This document shows, piece after piece, positions 21,749 through 33,449 of a stretch of 64,000 nt of DNA (the stretch's first letter is position 1; every line of letters begins with the position of its first letter). This DNA comes from Macrotrachela quadricornifera (Eukaryota > Rotifera > Eurotatoria > Philodinida > Philodinidae): the NCBI GenBank assembly GCA_022393335.1, contig JAJEKB010020262.1, positions 200,048 to 264,047 of the forward strand, written 5' to 3'. The notes below the pieces were generated by a model. The model was given only the letters and a program-made list of their open reading frames with translations. It was not told the DNA's origin and searched no databases. A program made the position numbers and the translations under genes.

Positions 21749-23399
21749 ATGATCAATCCAGCAAATGCCGTGAAGGTTTTCGCCGATCGAGTATCGAATT
21801 TGTTGTCTTCCACTTTTTCGAACACTTCGATCATCACTAGTGCTATCACAAATCGTGAATGTGAAGTAGCCGAGATGCTGTGTGATGTACTTGAATCGAT
21901 TACCAACAGTCATTCACACTCCTTCGACGTCGAAACAACACTCGATCACGAGCCGGTTGACGATAAATTGATCAATGACCTGGAGTACGAAGCTGAAGCT
22001 GGAAGTGCGTTCGATCCTGATTGGAATGGTGATGAAGAGGACGCGGAGAAGACGTTGTGCAAAGAATTTTCACTTGATTACATGACCAAGGCAGTCAATT
22101 TCTATGATGAGATTAATCCAAAGACTGGAAAACGAAAGTGACGATAGGAAAGAGTGAAACATCACTTTCGACGTATCCCGCACCAAAACTATCTCGCCCG
22201 ATTTCGTCATTATCTTGAGAAACATGGAACGAAGAAGCAGAAGCTCGACAAAATTGATGATCATGTATTCGATATGTTCGAACGAGCTCGGGAAAAGGCC
22301 TGCCCGTGCACGATATTGATCTTCGTCGATGGGCTTTTAAAAAATCCATGGATGAGTCTTTATACAGTTTCGTGGCTTCCACCTACTGGTTGCACACTTT
22401 CAAATACAAACACAATATCATCTCACGCAAGGTGACCAAAGTAAGGGATTTGTGATTAGCTTTTACGAATCTGGGAAAAGAATCTGTATATAGTAAAAGC
22501 AGATCAAAATGAGAAAAAGGGGCTTTTACGAGTTTTAGATTTCTCGATTTTCGCGAATCTTTAGTTTTCAAAAATATTTTGAGACCAAACTTACTGAAAC
22601 TGTGTTCCTTACAGATTGTGACGAAGCGCCAAACAGAAAACCAGGAGACGATCATAACTTTGGCTGATCTGTTCGCTCTATAAATGTCACCACCCACAGT
22701 TATACAGTGCAACCAACAATCACACTAGATGGTCATCTTCTCTCGCCAATCTATCTCCGCTTGAAAGAGCCCAAAGGGCACATGAGCGAGAACATTCGTT
22801 CGCATCTTTTCAAGGCCTCGAATGTGGTAGTAACTCGCAGCAGTTCTGGAAAGCTCACGACATCTTTGGTCGAGTATTAGCGTGATCATGTTCTTCTCCC
22901 ATCACTTGATCAACGCAAGAAGTTTCTACTTATCTCGGACTGCTGGGGAGGACAGACATACGGAAAAGGGTTATACGATTATATTTCCGGGTGCACAAGG
23001 CTCGAAATACCGAGGAAAATGACGGATCAAATTCAGCCATTGGATGTCTTTTTCAACAGGCAAATGAAAGTAATCCCTCGTCGGCTATATGATCGTGTGC
23101 TACTCGGTGAGCTTGACATTAACATGCATGAACATAATAATATCATTCGCCTCACATCTCTCACTCATAATCAATTGTCTTCTAAAGTTTTTCGTGAGAT
23201 AATCTAATACGCATGGTACGCCAGCGGTTACACAGATAACCATCTAGGGTCCTTTAAAACTGTAGCTGAAGTGTGTTTCTCGTTTGACGCTACAATATGC
23301 GCCGCGTCTCTATGTGATATGGCTCCTTTCCTCTGCTGCAGCTGGTGCCACAAACCACTATGTTTTAATCACTTTTTTCTGAATTATCACATTCACTGA
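21749..23399 (+). pseudogene. Tc1/mariner-pogo-like DDE transposase, frameshifted, one intron
   Basis: From the ATG at 21749 the frame gives an acidic N-terminal part to 22141. Translation then continues in another frame through a segment with RRIPHQNYLARFRHYLEKHG (DNA-binding helices) and, after one more shift, HDIDLRRWAFKKSMDE. A good intron (GTAAGG at 22441, TTACAG ending 22614, 174 bp) separates this from VTKRQTENQETI. Further on, KFLLISDCWGG holds the second catalytic Asp, and MTDQIQPLDVF is the typical block before the third acidic residue in pogo-like enzymes. The C-terminus keeps a zinc-binding-like run, CDMAPFLCCSWCHKPLCFNH. An in-frame TAA near 23206 and several frameshifts make it inactive. 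Confidence 0.75.
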
Positions 23400-23430
23400 T
23401 TTTCTTTAGTGAGACTTATGTAGTTTATAA

Positions 23431-23768
23431 TTATAACGATGTCAATGATAAAATGAAGAATTTGAGCGCTCTATAAGTTGATGAACAACGAGTAGATGTG
23501 TTACTAATAAGATTTGATCTAACTCCTAATTCAGAGTAAGTTGCACGAGCAGTATATGAAACTGAAAACATTTTTACCTTAATACTGTACTATTCTTCAA
23601 AAACAATAATTTTTCATTTTATTCTCTGATTTCCCATGTATCTTGAAAATTCGATATCTCGGGAATAAAGGCACGAATCCTTTTGAGGTTTTTCATACCT
23701 CATCGAGGTCTATCTATCGCCAAAAGATGGGGCTTAAAGGGCTTGAACACCTAAATATGTTCCCTCGT
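23431..23768 (-). repeat. Right terminal inverted repeat
   Basis: Complement of 21131-21476. The few differences (such as CTCGAACAC for the left-end variant near GCCC) are mostly single bases. Confidence 0.88.
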
Positions 23769-24090
23769 AAGTAGAGATTTCTCTCTAAATGACTATTTGT
23801 ATCGCTACTGGGTAAAATTTCTAAAACGTCTAGAAGAATCTCCAGAAGCATTAAAATTCCAACAGACATGGACAGTATATTTAATAGCAACATCTACACC
23901 TAATGATATGTATAAGTTTCTAGGATTTAGAAAAAATGGGAAATTTATAAATAGATTAACTAAAAATGCTCAGCACATAAAAACAGCCGTCCTTACTTTC
24001 TTTGAAAAACGCAGTAAACAATACCAATATTTTAAGACATCATCTTTTGAAATAAAACAATTCATTAAAAAAATTTTTCTGGATATCTAA
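23769..24090 (+). CDS. Open frame fragment next to the transposon, unknown
   Basis: The frame is open from the edge of the inverted repeat to a TAA at 24090 (about 105 codons, no ATG near its start). The peptide is Lys-rich and helical (for example RYWVKFLKRLEESPEAL and FEKRSKQYQYFKTSSFE). It may be the 3' half of a gene split by the transposon: the other side carries a short ATG-started frame at 21076-21130. The two do not join in frame by simple removal of the element, so the link is weak. No family is recognised. Confidence 0.3.
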
Positions 24091-24423
24091 AAAAACAAGG
24101 GAATCATTCATAATAACAAGAATAAAACCAAAGATAAGCTAAATAGTGAATATACACACTGATAAAATCGCAGATCATAGAATAATAATATCCTCTCTCT
24201 TATACCAAAACACGCTTCTTTATCTTAATTTCATTTTTTCGTTCTCTTGCTCCTTTTTCTCCTTTTCTCACCCACTAATTTTATAAACATATTTATTATA
24301 CTCTAGGATATCATATATATCTCTTTTTCTTAGTTCATCTTTTCTATCACTTTATATATCTATACTCCTTCACGTATACTTCCACCAGAAATTGTCATCA
24401 TTAGAAAAAACAAAAAATTGTTA

Positions 24424-26828
24424 TCAATTGTTAACCTTTTTTACGAACAATAAACTTTTATGAAAAAAAAAATGTTCTGGATCTAAGCATGTTCTTCGTT
24501 CACTTAGTACAATACCTGCGCCGCTAAATTGTCTTTCCACAGCAGCGGATGTTGTTGGAATACAATGTATTTTTCCAGCCACTTGTGCTAATAATGGATA
24601 AATAATTTGATTGGCTTTCCAATATTCAAGATGGTTTTGAGATAAGTTTGTTTTATCTAGAAATATATCCAGATACTTAGTCAACTCATCGTGTTTAGAT
24701 GGTTTATAAACGATACCTTCATGATCATCATTATCATCTTGTTTTACTGATATATCCGTTTCGTTTTCACTAGTACCTTCGTATGCTTCAAGCATTGATT
24801 TTTCTACGTTTTGTTTTCTACGTGTCGGTTCAATTTTAATTGAAGCATTTCGCAACGAATGTATTCACATGCTTGATTACGTTCTTCTTTAGAACAACCT
24901 TTGAATCGTCTGTACTTTGGATGTAGCATTGTTGCGACAAAATGCCTTACATCTAATTCGAACATTATATCAAGAAGTTGAAGAGTTTGTTCTCAAAGAA
25001 TTCGTATGCCGAAAATACGTGAACCAGAACGTTGTTAAAAAACGGATTGTAAAAAATAGATAAAGTTTTTCGAAGGTTTAATGTACAAATAAGTACTCTA
25101 TAAAGCATTGGATTAGTGCCTGCTTGAATTAATTTAAGTGTTTTTTTTTAAATAGCTGAAGCAAGTATATTAGTTCTTCTACAGTTCTTTTATTAATAAC
25201 AGTCAATTTTGATTGTTGTTTCCTGATTGTTAAAACACGTTTCGTTTGTTTGTATGATCTTAATATACTTTCCAACAAGTCGATAATAGACAACCAACGA
25301 ACAACTGTTGATTGCTGCAATGTAATACCACCTGCATCTTTTATTTCTTTATTAAGATTAGACTAAAAAGTTGAAAAAAATGAACATAGGTCTTTTTGTG
25401 GTACTTTTATTAATTACAACAATTGCGTAAATTCTTCATTTTAAACGAAATAGAGATTTTTTTTATTTAATAAAGCGAAGAGAAAATAATAATGTTATTA
25501 AAATAGGCGTACTTACTTTTTTAATATAGTTCACCAGTTTCTTAAGGTTAATAATTGTTTCAATAACCTTCTTTGCAGGGGGATCTAAATCATTAAGTTG
25601 TAATTTTCTCGGATCAGTTGGAACTGGTTGAGCAGTAACTGCTCCAACTTTATTTTTTAATAACTGGCAATGTTAATCCAATCTCATCTTCACTATTTGA
25701 TGTTGAAAGATCACTGTCTTTCATTTTTTTTATTTAATTATACTTCAACTGTTTCTGCAGCTATTACTTCATTTTTTCTTTTTTTCTTGTTTAATTGAAA
25801 AAACGAACGTTTGAGCAAATGATTCAGACGATGATCATAACAATATATAGGTCGATAGTGTTTAAGAGCCTTAACCAGGTTTGGTCCTCTATATGTCACA
25901 AAATGTAATGGTGATAAATCATTTAAATCAAAAACTTCAAGTACATTTTGAATTGCCTAAAACAAAAAAGAAAATACAGAACATTTTAAAAAAATTTACA
26001 GAGTTGCAAGCATGACAAAATAACAGAAAATATTCTTTACTAAATGTAATGCTCTAACATACATATTTGACTAAAATGGGTGCCTTTTTTCATATTAGTA
26101 TTTTTCAAACTCACTATGAAGTAGTTAAATTTCTTTTATAAGTGATAATAATTAGTGTGTCATTTTTCTTACCAAAAGAAGGTTATTTCCAGATTGATCA
26201 ATTTCATAATTAAGTCGACAACATAATAGAATTTTTTAAAAATCAGATCGATATTGATCAGCTAAAACATAAATATGATTTGGTACTGTATCAGCACCTC
26301 GAATGATACTTGTTACACTAAAATTACCATGTTTTGTTCCTAAAAAAGAAGAATAGTATAATACTAAAATAGCCTCCGGAAACTTACCAAGAGAAATAAA
26401 TTCTTGAAAAATGTTTCATCAACCAACATCTTCAGCCACACTAAAAGGCCGTAAATCTTCACAAATCCACGTTGCCATCAAAGACTTAAAATTCTTTATT
26501 TCTTTATCGTTTAGTTTATTTGTTTTAAACTTTGTGAAATGTTGCCGAGAGTCATTTGTGTTGAGATTGATGTATAACTATAAGTTTTAAAACACTGTCG
26601 ACAACTGATAAATCCTGGAATACGTTGATAAATATCAGTTTCATTTTTTTTTGTTGGAAATCCAAAAACGCTCCAACGTTATGATTTGCATGTAGTGGTA
26701 TCATTATTAATAACTTCGAAATTTGATTTATCTTCCTGTAAACGATACTTTATTTTATCTACTGTATATTCATGATTATTCGATACTGAAGATAATACTG
26801 ATGATGAAGTACTGCTAGAAGGTGACAT
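24424..26828 (-). pseudogene. hAT-family transposase, decayed
   Basis: A likely ATG at 26828 starts a Ser-rich leader. This is followed, with stops and frame changes, by a BED-type zinc-finger-like piece (RWSVFGFPTKKNETD, then ISCRQCFKTY) and by ATWICEDLRPFSVAEDVG, typical of the start of hAT catalytic domains. Later pieces include QQSTVVRWLSIIDLLESIL (25129-25320). The last open frame, 24424-24855, holds the hAT dimerisation domain: YWKANQIIYPLLAQVA, then PTTSAAVERQFSGAG and LSERRTCLDPE. Multiple stops and frameshifts separate the pieces. The terminal repeats were not defined; CCAGAGTTCC near 27105 (complement) resembles a hAT end. Confidence 0.85.
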
Positions 26829-27546
26829 TTAACAAATAATTAACAAAACTTGATGTTGTTATTGTAAAACATTGATAAAAAAATATTTATCTTTTTTTCT
26901 CTGCTTTTCCAATTTTCACGATATTTTTCATTTCTTTGTTTAACAACGTCTCAGGAATAAGTTATTTACCAATAAAGAAAAAGGATGGAAATAGTTATTT
27001 TCTATCATTGTCAAAGGTGTCATCTATATGTAATAATCTTTCTTAAAAGTTAATCCAATGTCCCATGGGACATAAAACTTATCCCATCCCATTAGGAACT
27101 CTGGCAAACATGAATGAATATTTTTCGCACACGTTTTTTTCATGATACTACACTATATAGTTTTGTCTTTCCTTTTGATTCTTTGCTCGATGTAAGAAAA
27201 AAAAACGTGTATATTTATGCATCATAATCCTTTTACCATATATATATATTTTCTTTTTATTTTGTGTTTTTTCCAAACATGATTCAAAATTTTTGTTTTA
27301 ATGACATCATTCGAAAATGTCACATATTTTTTTTGCTAGCTTACATTATCCTTCCATTTTCTTCTGATCATACTTTGATGTTTAAATTTAGGTATGCATA
27401 TTTATATTTCGTCCCACTTTCTTTCCCCCCTACTTGCTTGATCTCCCACTTGCTTTTTCTCCCACTTCATGTGACTCAACATGTCTCTATTCCGTATATA
27501 TTGCTCCGCTCTTTCATTCCTTTCATTCATTCTCCTTCTCACCATC
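26829..27546. other. hAT right flank and pyrimidine-rich leader of the next gene
   Basis: No separate gene. 27040-27110 has CCCATGGGACA and CCCATCCCATTAGG, probably the subterminal part of the hAT copy. 27410-27545 is C/T-rich and lies directly upstream of the secreted-protein gene; it may be its 5' untranslated region. Confidence 0.4.
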
Positions 27547-28068
27547 ATGCAGTTCTCTTTGCTCCTTTTCTTTCTTCTCTCGACTGCTTACGTCAACGGT
27601 TGGTCTCTCAAAGTTATCAACCAAGTGAATACATGCCCCGGTCGTAACTACTGCACCCTAAAGTTGTTCACCGCGAACTGGCAACAAAAGGATTTATGTC
27701 AAGGTACATCTTTTGTTCTCTTTGAAAGAGATAAACAAGTACGCGTTTCTTTCCTCTTCTTAGGTCAAACTAGGGTGATCGATGGTTCTGAAATTCCGTC
27801 CACCGGGTTGGGAATTCAAGAGAATGGAATGTACTGCCGAAGCAATGGAAATGAAAATGGTTGTATCAACCCGGACAACGCTGGCATGCAACTCGTTGTC
27901 AGTCAGGGAAACTGTTACAGCTACCAATTGAACGATCCCTTCTATTGTGGAAAACACCCGCCCAATGCGAAGAATTTCGTAGATGTCCGCATGGGTGGAC
28001 AATGGCCCAATTGCGAGGTTACTTTGACGAGAAAGGCCAACGCACCTGGCTGCAATAATTCATGTTAA
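27547..28068 (+). CDS. Small secreted cysteine-rich protein, two exons
   Basis: The ATG at 27547 gives MQFSLLLFFLLSTAYVNG, a classical signal peptide. An in-frame ATG at 27481 only adds a translated pyrimidine-rich leader and is not preferred. A 60 bp stretch at 27704-27763 has a GTACAT donor and a strong TTTCCTCTTCTTAG acceptor. Because its length is a multiple of three the frame stays open through it, but the splice signals argue for removal, giving 153 residues. The mature part has ten cysteines (CPGRNYC, DLCQG, MYCRS, GCIN, GNCYSY, FYCGK, NCEV, GCNNSC), enough for five disulfides, and a beta-rich composition. No family was recognised; a lectin, inhibitor or defence peptide are all possible. 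AATAAA follows at about 28105. Confidence 0.75.
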   Translation: MQFSLLLFFLLSTAYVNGWSLKVINQVNTCPGRNYCTLKLFTANWQQKDLCQGTSFVLFERDKQVRVSFLFLGQTRVIDGSEIPSTGLGIQENGMYCRSNGNENGCINPDNAGMQLVVSQGNCYSYQLNDPFYCGKHPPNAKNFVDVRMGGQWPNCEVTLTRKANAPGCNNSC

Positions 28069-28344
28069 TCATCTTTTTTATATTTTGGCTATTCATTTTC
28101 TCAAATAAAAAAAAATACACCAATCAAACAGTTTGTGTGGTGTGTTTGTATACAATTCAGGTACATTGATCTTTCTGTTAGTTTTTGTCCGTTAACACAT
28201 TCGACGCGACGAGTCCCATCCATGGGATCTTCTAAATTTTTGAAGAAAATGATTAGTAAAATACGTTCTTTTGCTTTTTTTCCTTCGGTCATAGGGTGAT
28301 GTGTGCTATATCATATATTTTCTCAAGCCTCTCTTTAGCCATTT

Positions 28345-28660
28345 ATTATACAGAATGATGTTTCTCGTTAAAACAACCAAGACAATAAAATGCGTCACAA
28401 TCGGAACAAAACGTTTTACTTTTTTATGGTTGCATTAGTTGTTTCTCTTCATTGCTATTGCCTTATTTTCTCGTAGCAGCTAACACAACGTCTTCGGACG
28501 TCATGGTCAGATCTGTCCTTTTCCTCGAGCTTGTGATCAGTACATTTGCGCTTGCTGTGACTTGTTGACTGTTGTCTCGCATCAGGCTTCAGATTCTCAA
28601 ATGGTGTACCGATCAGTAAAGATTTCATAAGGCTTTCACGAAACTTCAGGATGGTCATCT
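28345..28660 (-). pseudogene. C-terminal piece of a piggyBac-type transposase
   Basis: Minus-strand translation from about 28658 gives MTILKFRESLMKSLL, a basic region and RRRCVSCYEKIRQ. After a stop it continues as KRFCSDCDAFYCLGCFNEKH. The pattern RRC-x-x-C, then C-x-x-C, YC-x-x-C and a final H is the cysteine-rich zinc domain at the end of piggyBac transposases. The upstream catalytic part is missing: the frame runs into the dispersed repeat at 28660, which may have replaced it. Confidence 0.7.
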
Positions 28661-29250
28661 TATTCTCTTTCTCGTAGAGAAGAGTCTTAGAAACATAAAT
28701 TCTCTGCTTGCTTGTATGTCCGCAGAGAGTCAAAAAAAACATTGTATTAATATTTTCTGTAAAACTTGACCGAAGAGTAATCAAGGTCGAAGAATCCGAA
28801 TCTGGTATTAGTTTTTTAAAATTTTTTGGAGGATCTTTTTTTTAGACAAAGGACTACCTTTTTGCAAAAAAAGTTTTTTTATAAGGGTTGACCGAAGGGT
28901 AATCAAGGTCGAGGAATCCGAATCTGGTATTAGTTTTTTAGAATTTTTTGGAGGATCATTTTTTTTACACAAAGAACCAATTTTTCACAGAAAAAGTTCT
29001 TTTATAAGCGTTGACCGAAGGGTAATCGAGGACGAGGAATTTAAAACTGAAATTAGTTTTCTAAAAATTTTTTGAAGGTCAATTTCTTAAATAAGCGACA
29101 AATTTTTAACAAAAAACATTTGTTTTTATGAAGTTCGGTCAAAGGCAGGTGAGATCGAGGAACTTGCATCTGACTTTGGTTTTTTAATTTTATAAGTGAA
29201 TCGCTTGGCGGTAGTTTAGAAACACGATTTCTACGAGAAAGAAAAGAGCG
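28660..29250 (-). repeat. Dispersed repeat copy with four ~123 bp units
   Basis: Unit heads (TTGACCGAAGGGTAATC or variants) lie at 28768, 28890, 29013 and 29137, spacing 122-124 bp, each followed by GAGGAATCCGAATCTGG and ATTAGTTTTTTA. The block is bounded by CTCTTTCTCGTAGAGAAGAG at one end and TAGAAACACGATTTCTACGAGAAAG at the other, the ends of 10150-10620 in inverse order. Confidence 0.75.
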
Positions 29251-29269
29251 AGTCTGTTGAGGAGCGTTA

Positions 29270-29718
29270 GAGCAAGTGTCCCTAATTACGGCAGCAAAAA
29301 ATTGCTTCACCTTGTTTGAGTTCGTTCACAACTATTTTACATGTGAATGAAAATATTTTTATATATCGATGATCCTTGGATTCTCCTCTTTCGAATGCTG
29401 TATGAATGAGTTTTCTCCTCCAATTATTTACTGAGAAGTCAGCGGTATACGATCATGACCTCAATCTGTCGTTATTAGGTGCCTTGTCCCTAATTTCGTC
29501 ACTCAATCATTTTTGGTCCCTAATTTCATCACCGTATGATTATACAGCTAAAATAAAATCTTTTAATGTAATATATGGAGAATTAAAATGTAAAACATGA
29601 AATATCTATTGTAATACTAGTTACTAATGTTTGTCACGATCTGTGAGAAGGGAAGTATACGTAATTTTCTTACTCGTATATACTTCAACATTTTTCTTAG
29701 TTTATGCTTTATAAACAG
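29270..29718 (+). repeat. Left terminal inverted repeat
   Basis: Complement of 32205-32643. It includes TTAGTTTATGCTTTATAAA at its inner edge and GAGCAAGTGTCCC at its outer edge. Confidence 0.88.
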
Positions 29719-30764
29719 TATGTCTATAGTTCTTGTTCTTATAGATTATTATGACTATTTCTTGCCTTATTCAAAACGTTTTGTTGTTAAATTCATTAAA
29801 TTAAATATTTTACGAGAAACATCTTGAAATATTTTTCTAGATGAGATTGATTCATGCGTATTTTCTATTATGTCTAGTTTTCTTGTTTCTATGGATCGTG
29901 ACTACTTCTGCCATACAGATGCAATTTTCTTTGTTGTCCCAATTTATCTGATATGTAGAACCAGCTTTTTATAATTCTATTCCATATTTTACTGCCATGT
30001 GATACTGAATTAATTTGCATTTCAGATAAAATCATATATAATTGAAGTAGCTAGAATTCCTTAAAGACGAGACTTGATAATTTTAGGAAGCACCAATGAA
30101 TTTGTTGCATGTGGAAAGTTTTAACAACTCTTTATTCAAATTTGTTCCTTCAGAGATCTTAACAGCAGAATACTTTGAAAAAAAAACAAGTACATTGGAC
30201 AGTGCATCAGAGTAGGAATTCTACATAAATGAGTGGTCCAAAAACTAGTTAGCGTTTTTTCTCCTGTATCATGTACTGTCAGGTATATTGGTTGAAGTAC
30301 ACCAGCAGATTCCTGACACTACATAGTAATACAATTAATGGGCCAATTCTATTACAATGGAGGAGAATACTTTTAAAATTGCTCGCATTAGTTTCCAGAG
30401 AATAAACTTTCGGTAATCGGATATTATATTTTCCAAATACTAGGTCTAGTTTTGTTATACCTTATATGTTGTGTTCCTTTCCAGTGAGTTAGGGATTGTA
30501 AATAAAATAATAGCCAGCGGTGATTGACTTCATATATATGCATTAGGAAAGGAACAGTCTTTCAAGATCAGAATAAAAGATTAGTTCTTTAAAAATCATA
30601 GAAGATCGAGAAAAGTTAAAGTAATATAATTAATTATAAAAATGTATAGATATTAAAAAATTGCATAATAAACTTTGGCGAAAACATAAATCATGGAATC
30701 ATTGATTCTAGTTATACAATTTTCTTGGAATGAAATTAATATATATATATTTTTAGTCCTGCAA

Positions 30765-32118
30765 AAATCAAATGGCGATGCATTGTCTCATCATACTTTC
30801 AAAAAACTCATCGTAAAACTATTCGAAAGATTGACTTTCCTAAATTGTTGAAAGAACTTCTTTCAAAGTCATTCTCGATTAGTTCAGTTCTGGTGGTTTT
30901 AGACGAGCAGGCATTTTTCCTTTCGATGATCAAGCGATGAAGGACAAGGTTGCTCGTTCACGTTCACGTTCATCATCATATAGTAATTCCATCGCGAATA
31001 GGTAAGATGTGATAGTGTTCTTCTTTTCTCAACATTTATGTGATTTTAGTTTATCGTCAACACAGATATTATCATCATCAATGAATGATATACATAAATC
31101 TGATGCAATTGAAGGTGATGGTGATAATGGATCTGATCCAACTTCAATTGATAATCAGTGAGTATAAATATGCCATTTCGATCTTTTTGACCGGTAAGAA
31201 TGCACGTCGTCAGTTTAATAGCGACATGATATCGTTCTATCTAACCGTACACTAGTTATGTATAATATTTTAAAGAACATCCCTGAGTTTAAATTGTCTT
31301 CTACACTGGATCTAATTTATTTAATTTATCATATTCTATTTAGGACGATATTTTAATCAGATGTAGCAGTGTCTGTCAATCTTTCAAAGTTGTACACTTA
31401 TGTAAAGTCACGTTGGAAATATTTCCCTATCATAAATTTGATAAATTTTCTTTTTTTACCGTATTTTCTCATTTTTTTTTCTAAAGACTATTAAAAATAC
31501 TAGTCTATGCTGTCAAAAGGACTATTTTACTATAATGTATTTCATAACTGTTATAAAAATTTTAATTTTCATTTGCAGTTCTGCATCATCATCATCGGCA
31601 ATATCTCGAGCTAAACGTACTGTTCACGACAGATATCGAATGATTTAATATCGATTAGTTTCTCACTCTTACGACTCATTTTCTTTTCTAGTGATTCAAA
31701 TGAATCCGTCGATATTGAAAAATCAAATAATGATAAATTAACTGTTTATGATTTATCGGATGAAGGTTAAAATTATTCAAATCTTCTAATCATCTTTCTC
31801 ATGCGTACATTTTAGATTTGGATGACGATGTCAATTTACAATCTAGTCAACATTTTTCACTTCCTACTAGCAGCACATCAACAGTAACAAGAGCTAAAAC
31901 AAGTCCATCATCAACTGTTCGATCAATCATTTCAAATTAAATACGAGATCAACCAGTTATTACTCTACCACCACCAAAAAAATCTCGTGTTCGTTTTGAA
32001 CGTCGTTTTTCGAGAAGGCATTACAAGTGGTAATCTTCTTCAAGAATTGAAAGAAAAGGCTGAAGCCAAAAGGAAAAAACTCAAGAATACAACAGCACCG
32101 CGTTCTTCAAAAAAGTAG
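30765..32118 (+). pseudogene. 3' exons of a pogo/Tigger-like transposase
   Basis: The first piece reads KIKWRCIVSSYFQKTHRKTI, then RKIDFPKLLKELLSKSF. After a one-base shift it continues FRRAGIFPFDDQAMKD. This is the region following the DDE core in Tigger-like proteins (a FPKLL block, then GF-R-AGI-PF). It goes on through exons with ordinary splice sites: GTAAGA near 31003, TTTTAG near 31050, GTGAGT near 31160 and TTTGCAG near 31580. These encode Ser/Asp-rich stretches, and the gene ends with a Lys-rich tail (LLQELKEKAEAKRKKLKN) and a TAG at 32118. No catalytic domain is recognisable at 29720-30760. Confidence 0.6.
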
Positions 32119-32204
32119 ATCTAATACAATTTCAGTCGTTACCTCTTTTCTATACATATGTCATTATACTTATATTATTCTTATTATTATTCACTAGCTT
32201 TATA

Positions 32205-32643
32205 AAGCATAAACTAAGAAAAATGTTGAAGTATATACGAGTAAGAAAATTACGTACACTTCCCTTCTCACAGATCGTGACAAACATTAGTAACTAGTAT
32301 TACAATAGATGTTTCATGTTTCACATTTTAATTCTCCATAAATTACATTAAAAGATTTTATTTTAGCTGTATAATCATACAGTGATGAAATTAGGGACCA
32401 AAATGGTTGAGTGACGAAATTAGGGACAAGGCATCTAATAACGACAGATTGAGGTCATGATCGTATACCGCTGATTTCTCAGTAAATAATTGGAGGAGAA
32501 AACTCATTCATACACCATTCGAAAGAAGAGAATCCAAGGATCATCGATATATAAAAATATTTTCATTCACATGTAAAATAGTTGTGAACGAACTCAAACA
32601 AGGTGAAGCAATTTTTTGCTGTCGTAATTAGGGACACTTGCTC
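32205..32643 (-). repeat. Right terminal inverted repeat
   Basis: Complement of 29270-29718, ending GGGACACTTGCTC before the flanking TA. Confidence 0.88.
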
Positions 32644-32646
32644 TAA

Positions 32647-33249
32647 TGCATAAAGTCGAAACTATTTGTATTAAAGATATAAATAAGAAGAGATCACTAT
32701 AGGAATAAGAGGTAAGAGGTGGAAACAAGTCATTAGATATACAAGGAATCAACCTTCTAACGCTAAGTGTAGTGAATGAACTGCTTTTTAGTACGCTAAA
32801 AACATCTCGAAAAAAGAAAAAGAAAAGGCTTGAAATAGAGTAGATTCTACTTCGAACTTGGCATGCTCTCACAAATACACCAAATTTAGAACTTTGTAAA
32901 GCTTAATGTGACAACAGCGCTTTATTAGAGTACTCATGTTTTCGTTTTTCAAATGTACATATGGATAGCACACATCGAGAGTCTATGGAATCCGCAATCT
33001 TATTTCAAAGTACCAAATTGACTTTCATCAATAGAAGTTGTTGATTTATACTAGTTTTCTTGCAGAATAAATATACTTGAATTTATTCTGGAACGAAACA
33101 AATTAGAGAAAAACTATGTGTTGAGACACTCAGCCGAGTGACAACTCGTCACGTCAGCTGATATTAATATTAAAATGGTATTGAGAGTCTTCATTTCATT
33201 TGACTTTGCTTGTTTTCTATAGTTTGAGATAAGAATTTCATATATTTTC
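32647..33249. other. Intergenic, no gene recognised
   Basis: AT-rich DNA between the transposon and the hammerhead-like array. Only one short antisense frame (32594-32872) is present, with no motif. Confidence 0.5.
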
Positions 33250-33449
33250 TCTATTTATTGATTATTCACTTATTTAATGAGTCTTCAAGGCAAGGACATA
33301 ATAACGCATTGTATGATGCTTTGAATATCAAATAAATCATTTTCTAATGTACTTTATGTTTACTGGATAAGACTTATCACGAATTATTATATACATTTTA
33401 ACTACTTCAACATTGGTGACTTGAAACTCCTATATAAAACATGAAATAG

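Larger units (their letters stand above)
21131..23768 (+). mobile_element. DNA transposon with ~340 bp terminal inverted repeats and broken DDE transposase
   Basis: The 2.64 kb element is bounded by ACGAGGGAACATATTTAGG and its complement, with near-identical inverted repeats covering 21131-21476 and 23431-23768. TAA lies at both outer edges (21129-21131 and 23768-23770), which would fit a short TA-type target duplication. Inside is one decayed transposase gene with an intron. The very long and well-kept repeats against a broken gene suggest recent non-autonomous mobilisation or recent insertion of an already defective copy. Confidence 0.85.
29270..32643 (+). mobile_element. DNA transposon with ~440 bp terminal inverted repeats and TA target duplication
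   Basis: Ends are GAGCAAGTGTCCCTAATTAC and its complement, each immediately flanked by TA (29268-29269 and 32644-32645), the insertion signature of Tc1/mariner/pogo elements. The inverted repeats (about 29270-29718 and 32205-32643) agree closely over their whole length. The 2.5 kb interior keeps only the 3' part of a pogo-like transposase gene, so the copy cannot move by itself. Confidence 0.88.

Noticed and set aside
22070..22712. Minus-strand frames at 22070-22264, 22113-22382 and 22383-22712
   Set aside because: Antisense shadows of the pogo-like transposase pseudogene, whose plus-strand translation has recognisable motifs.
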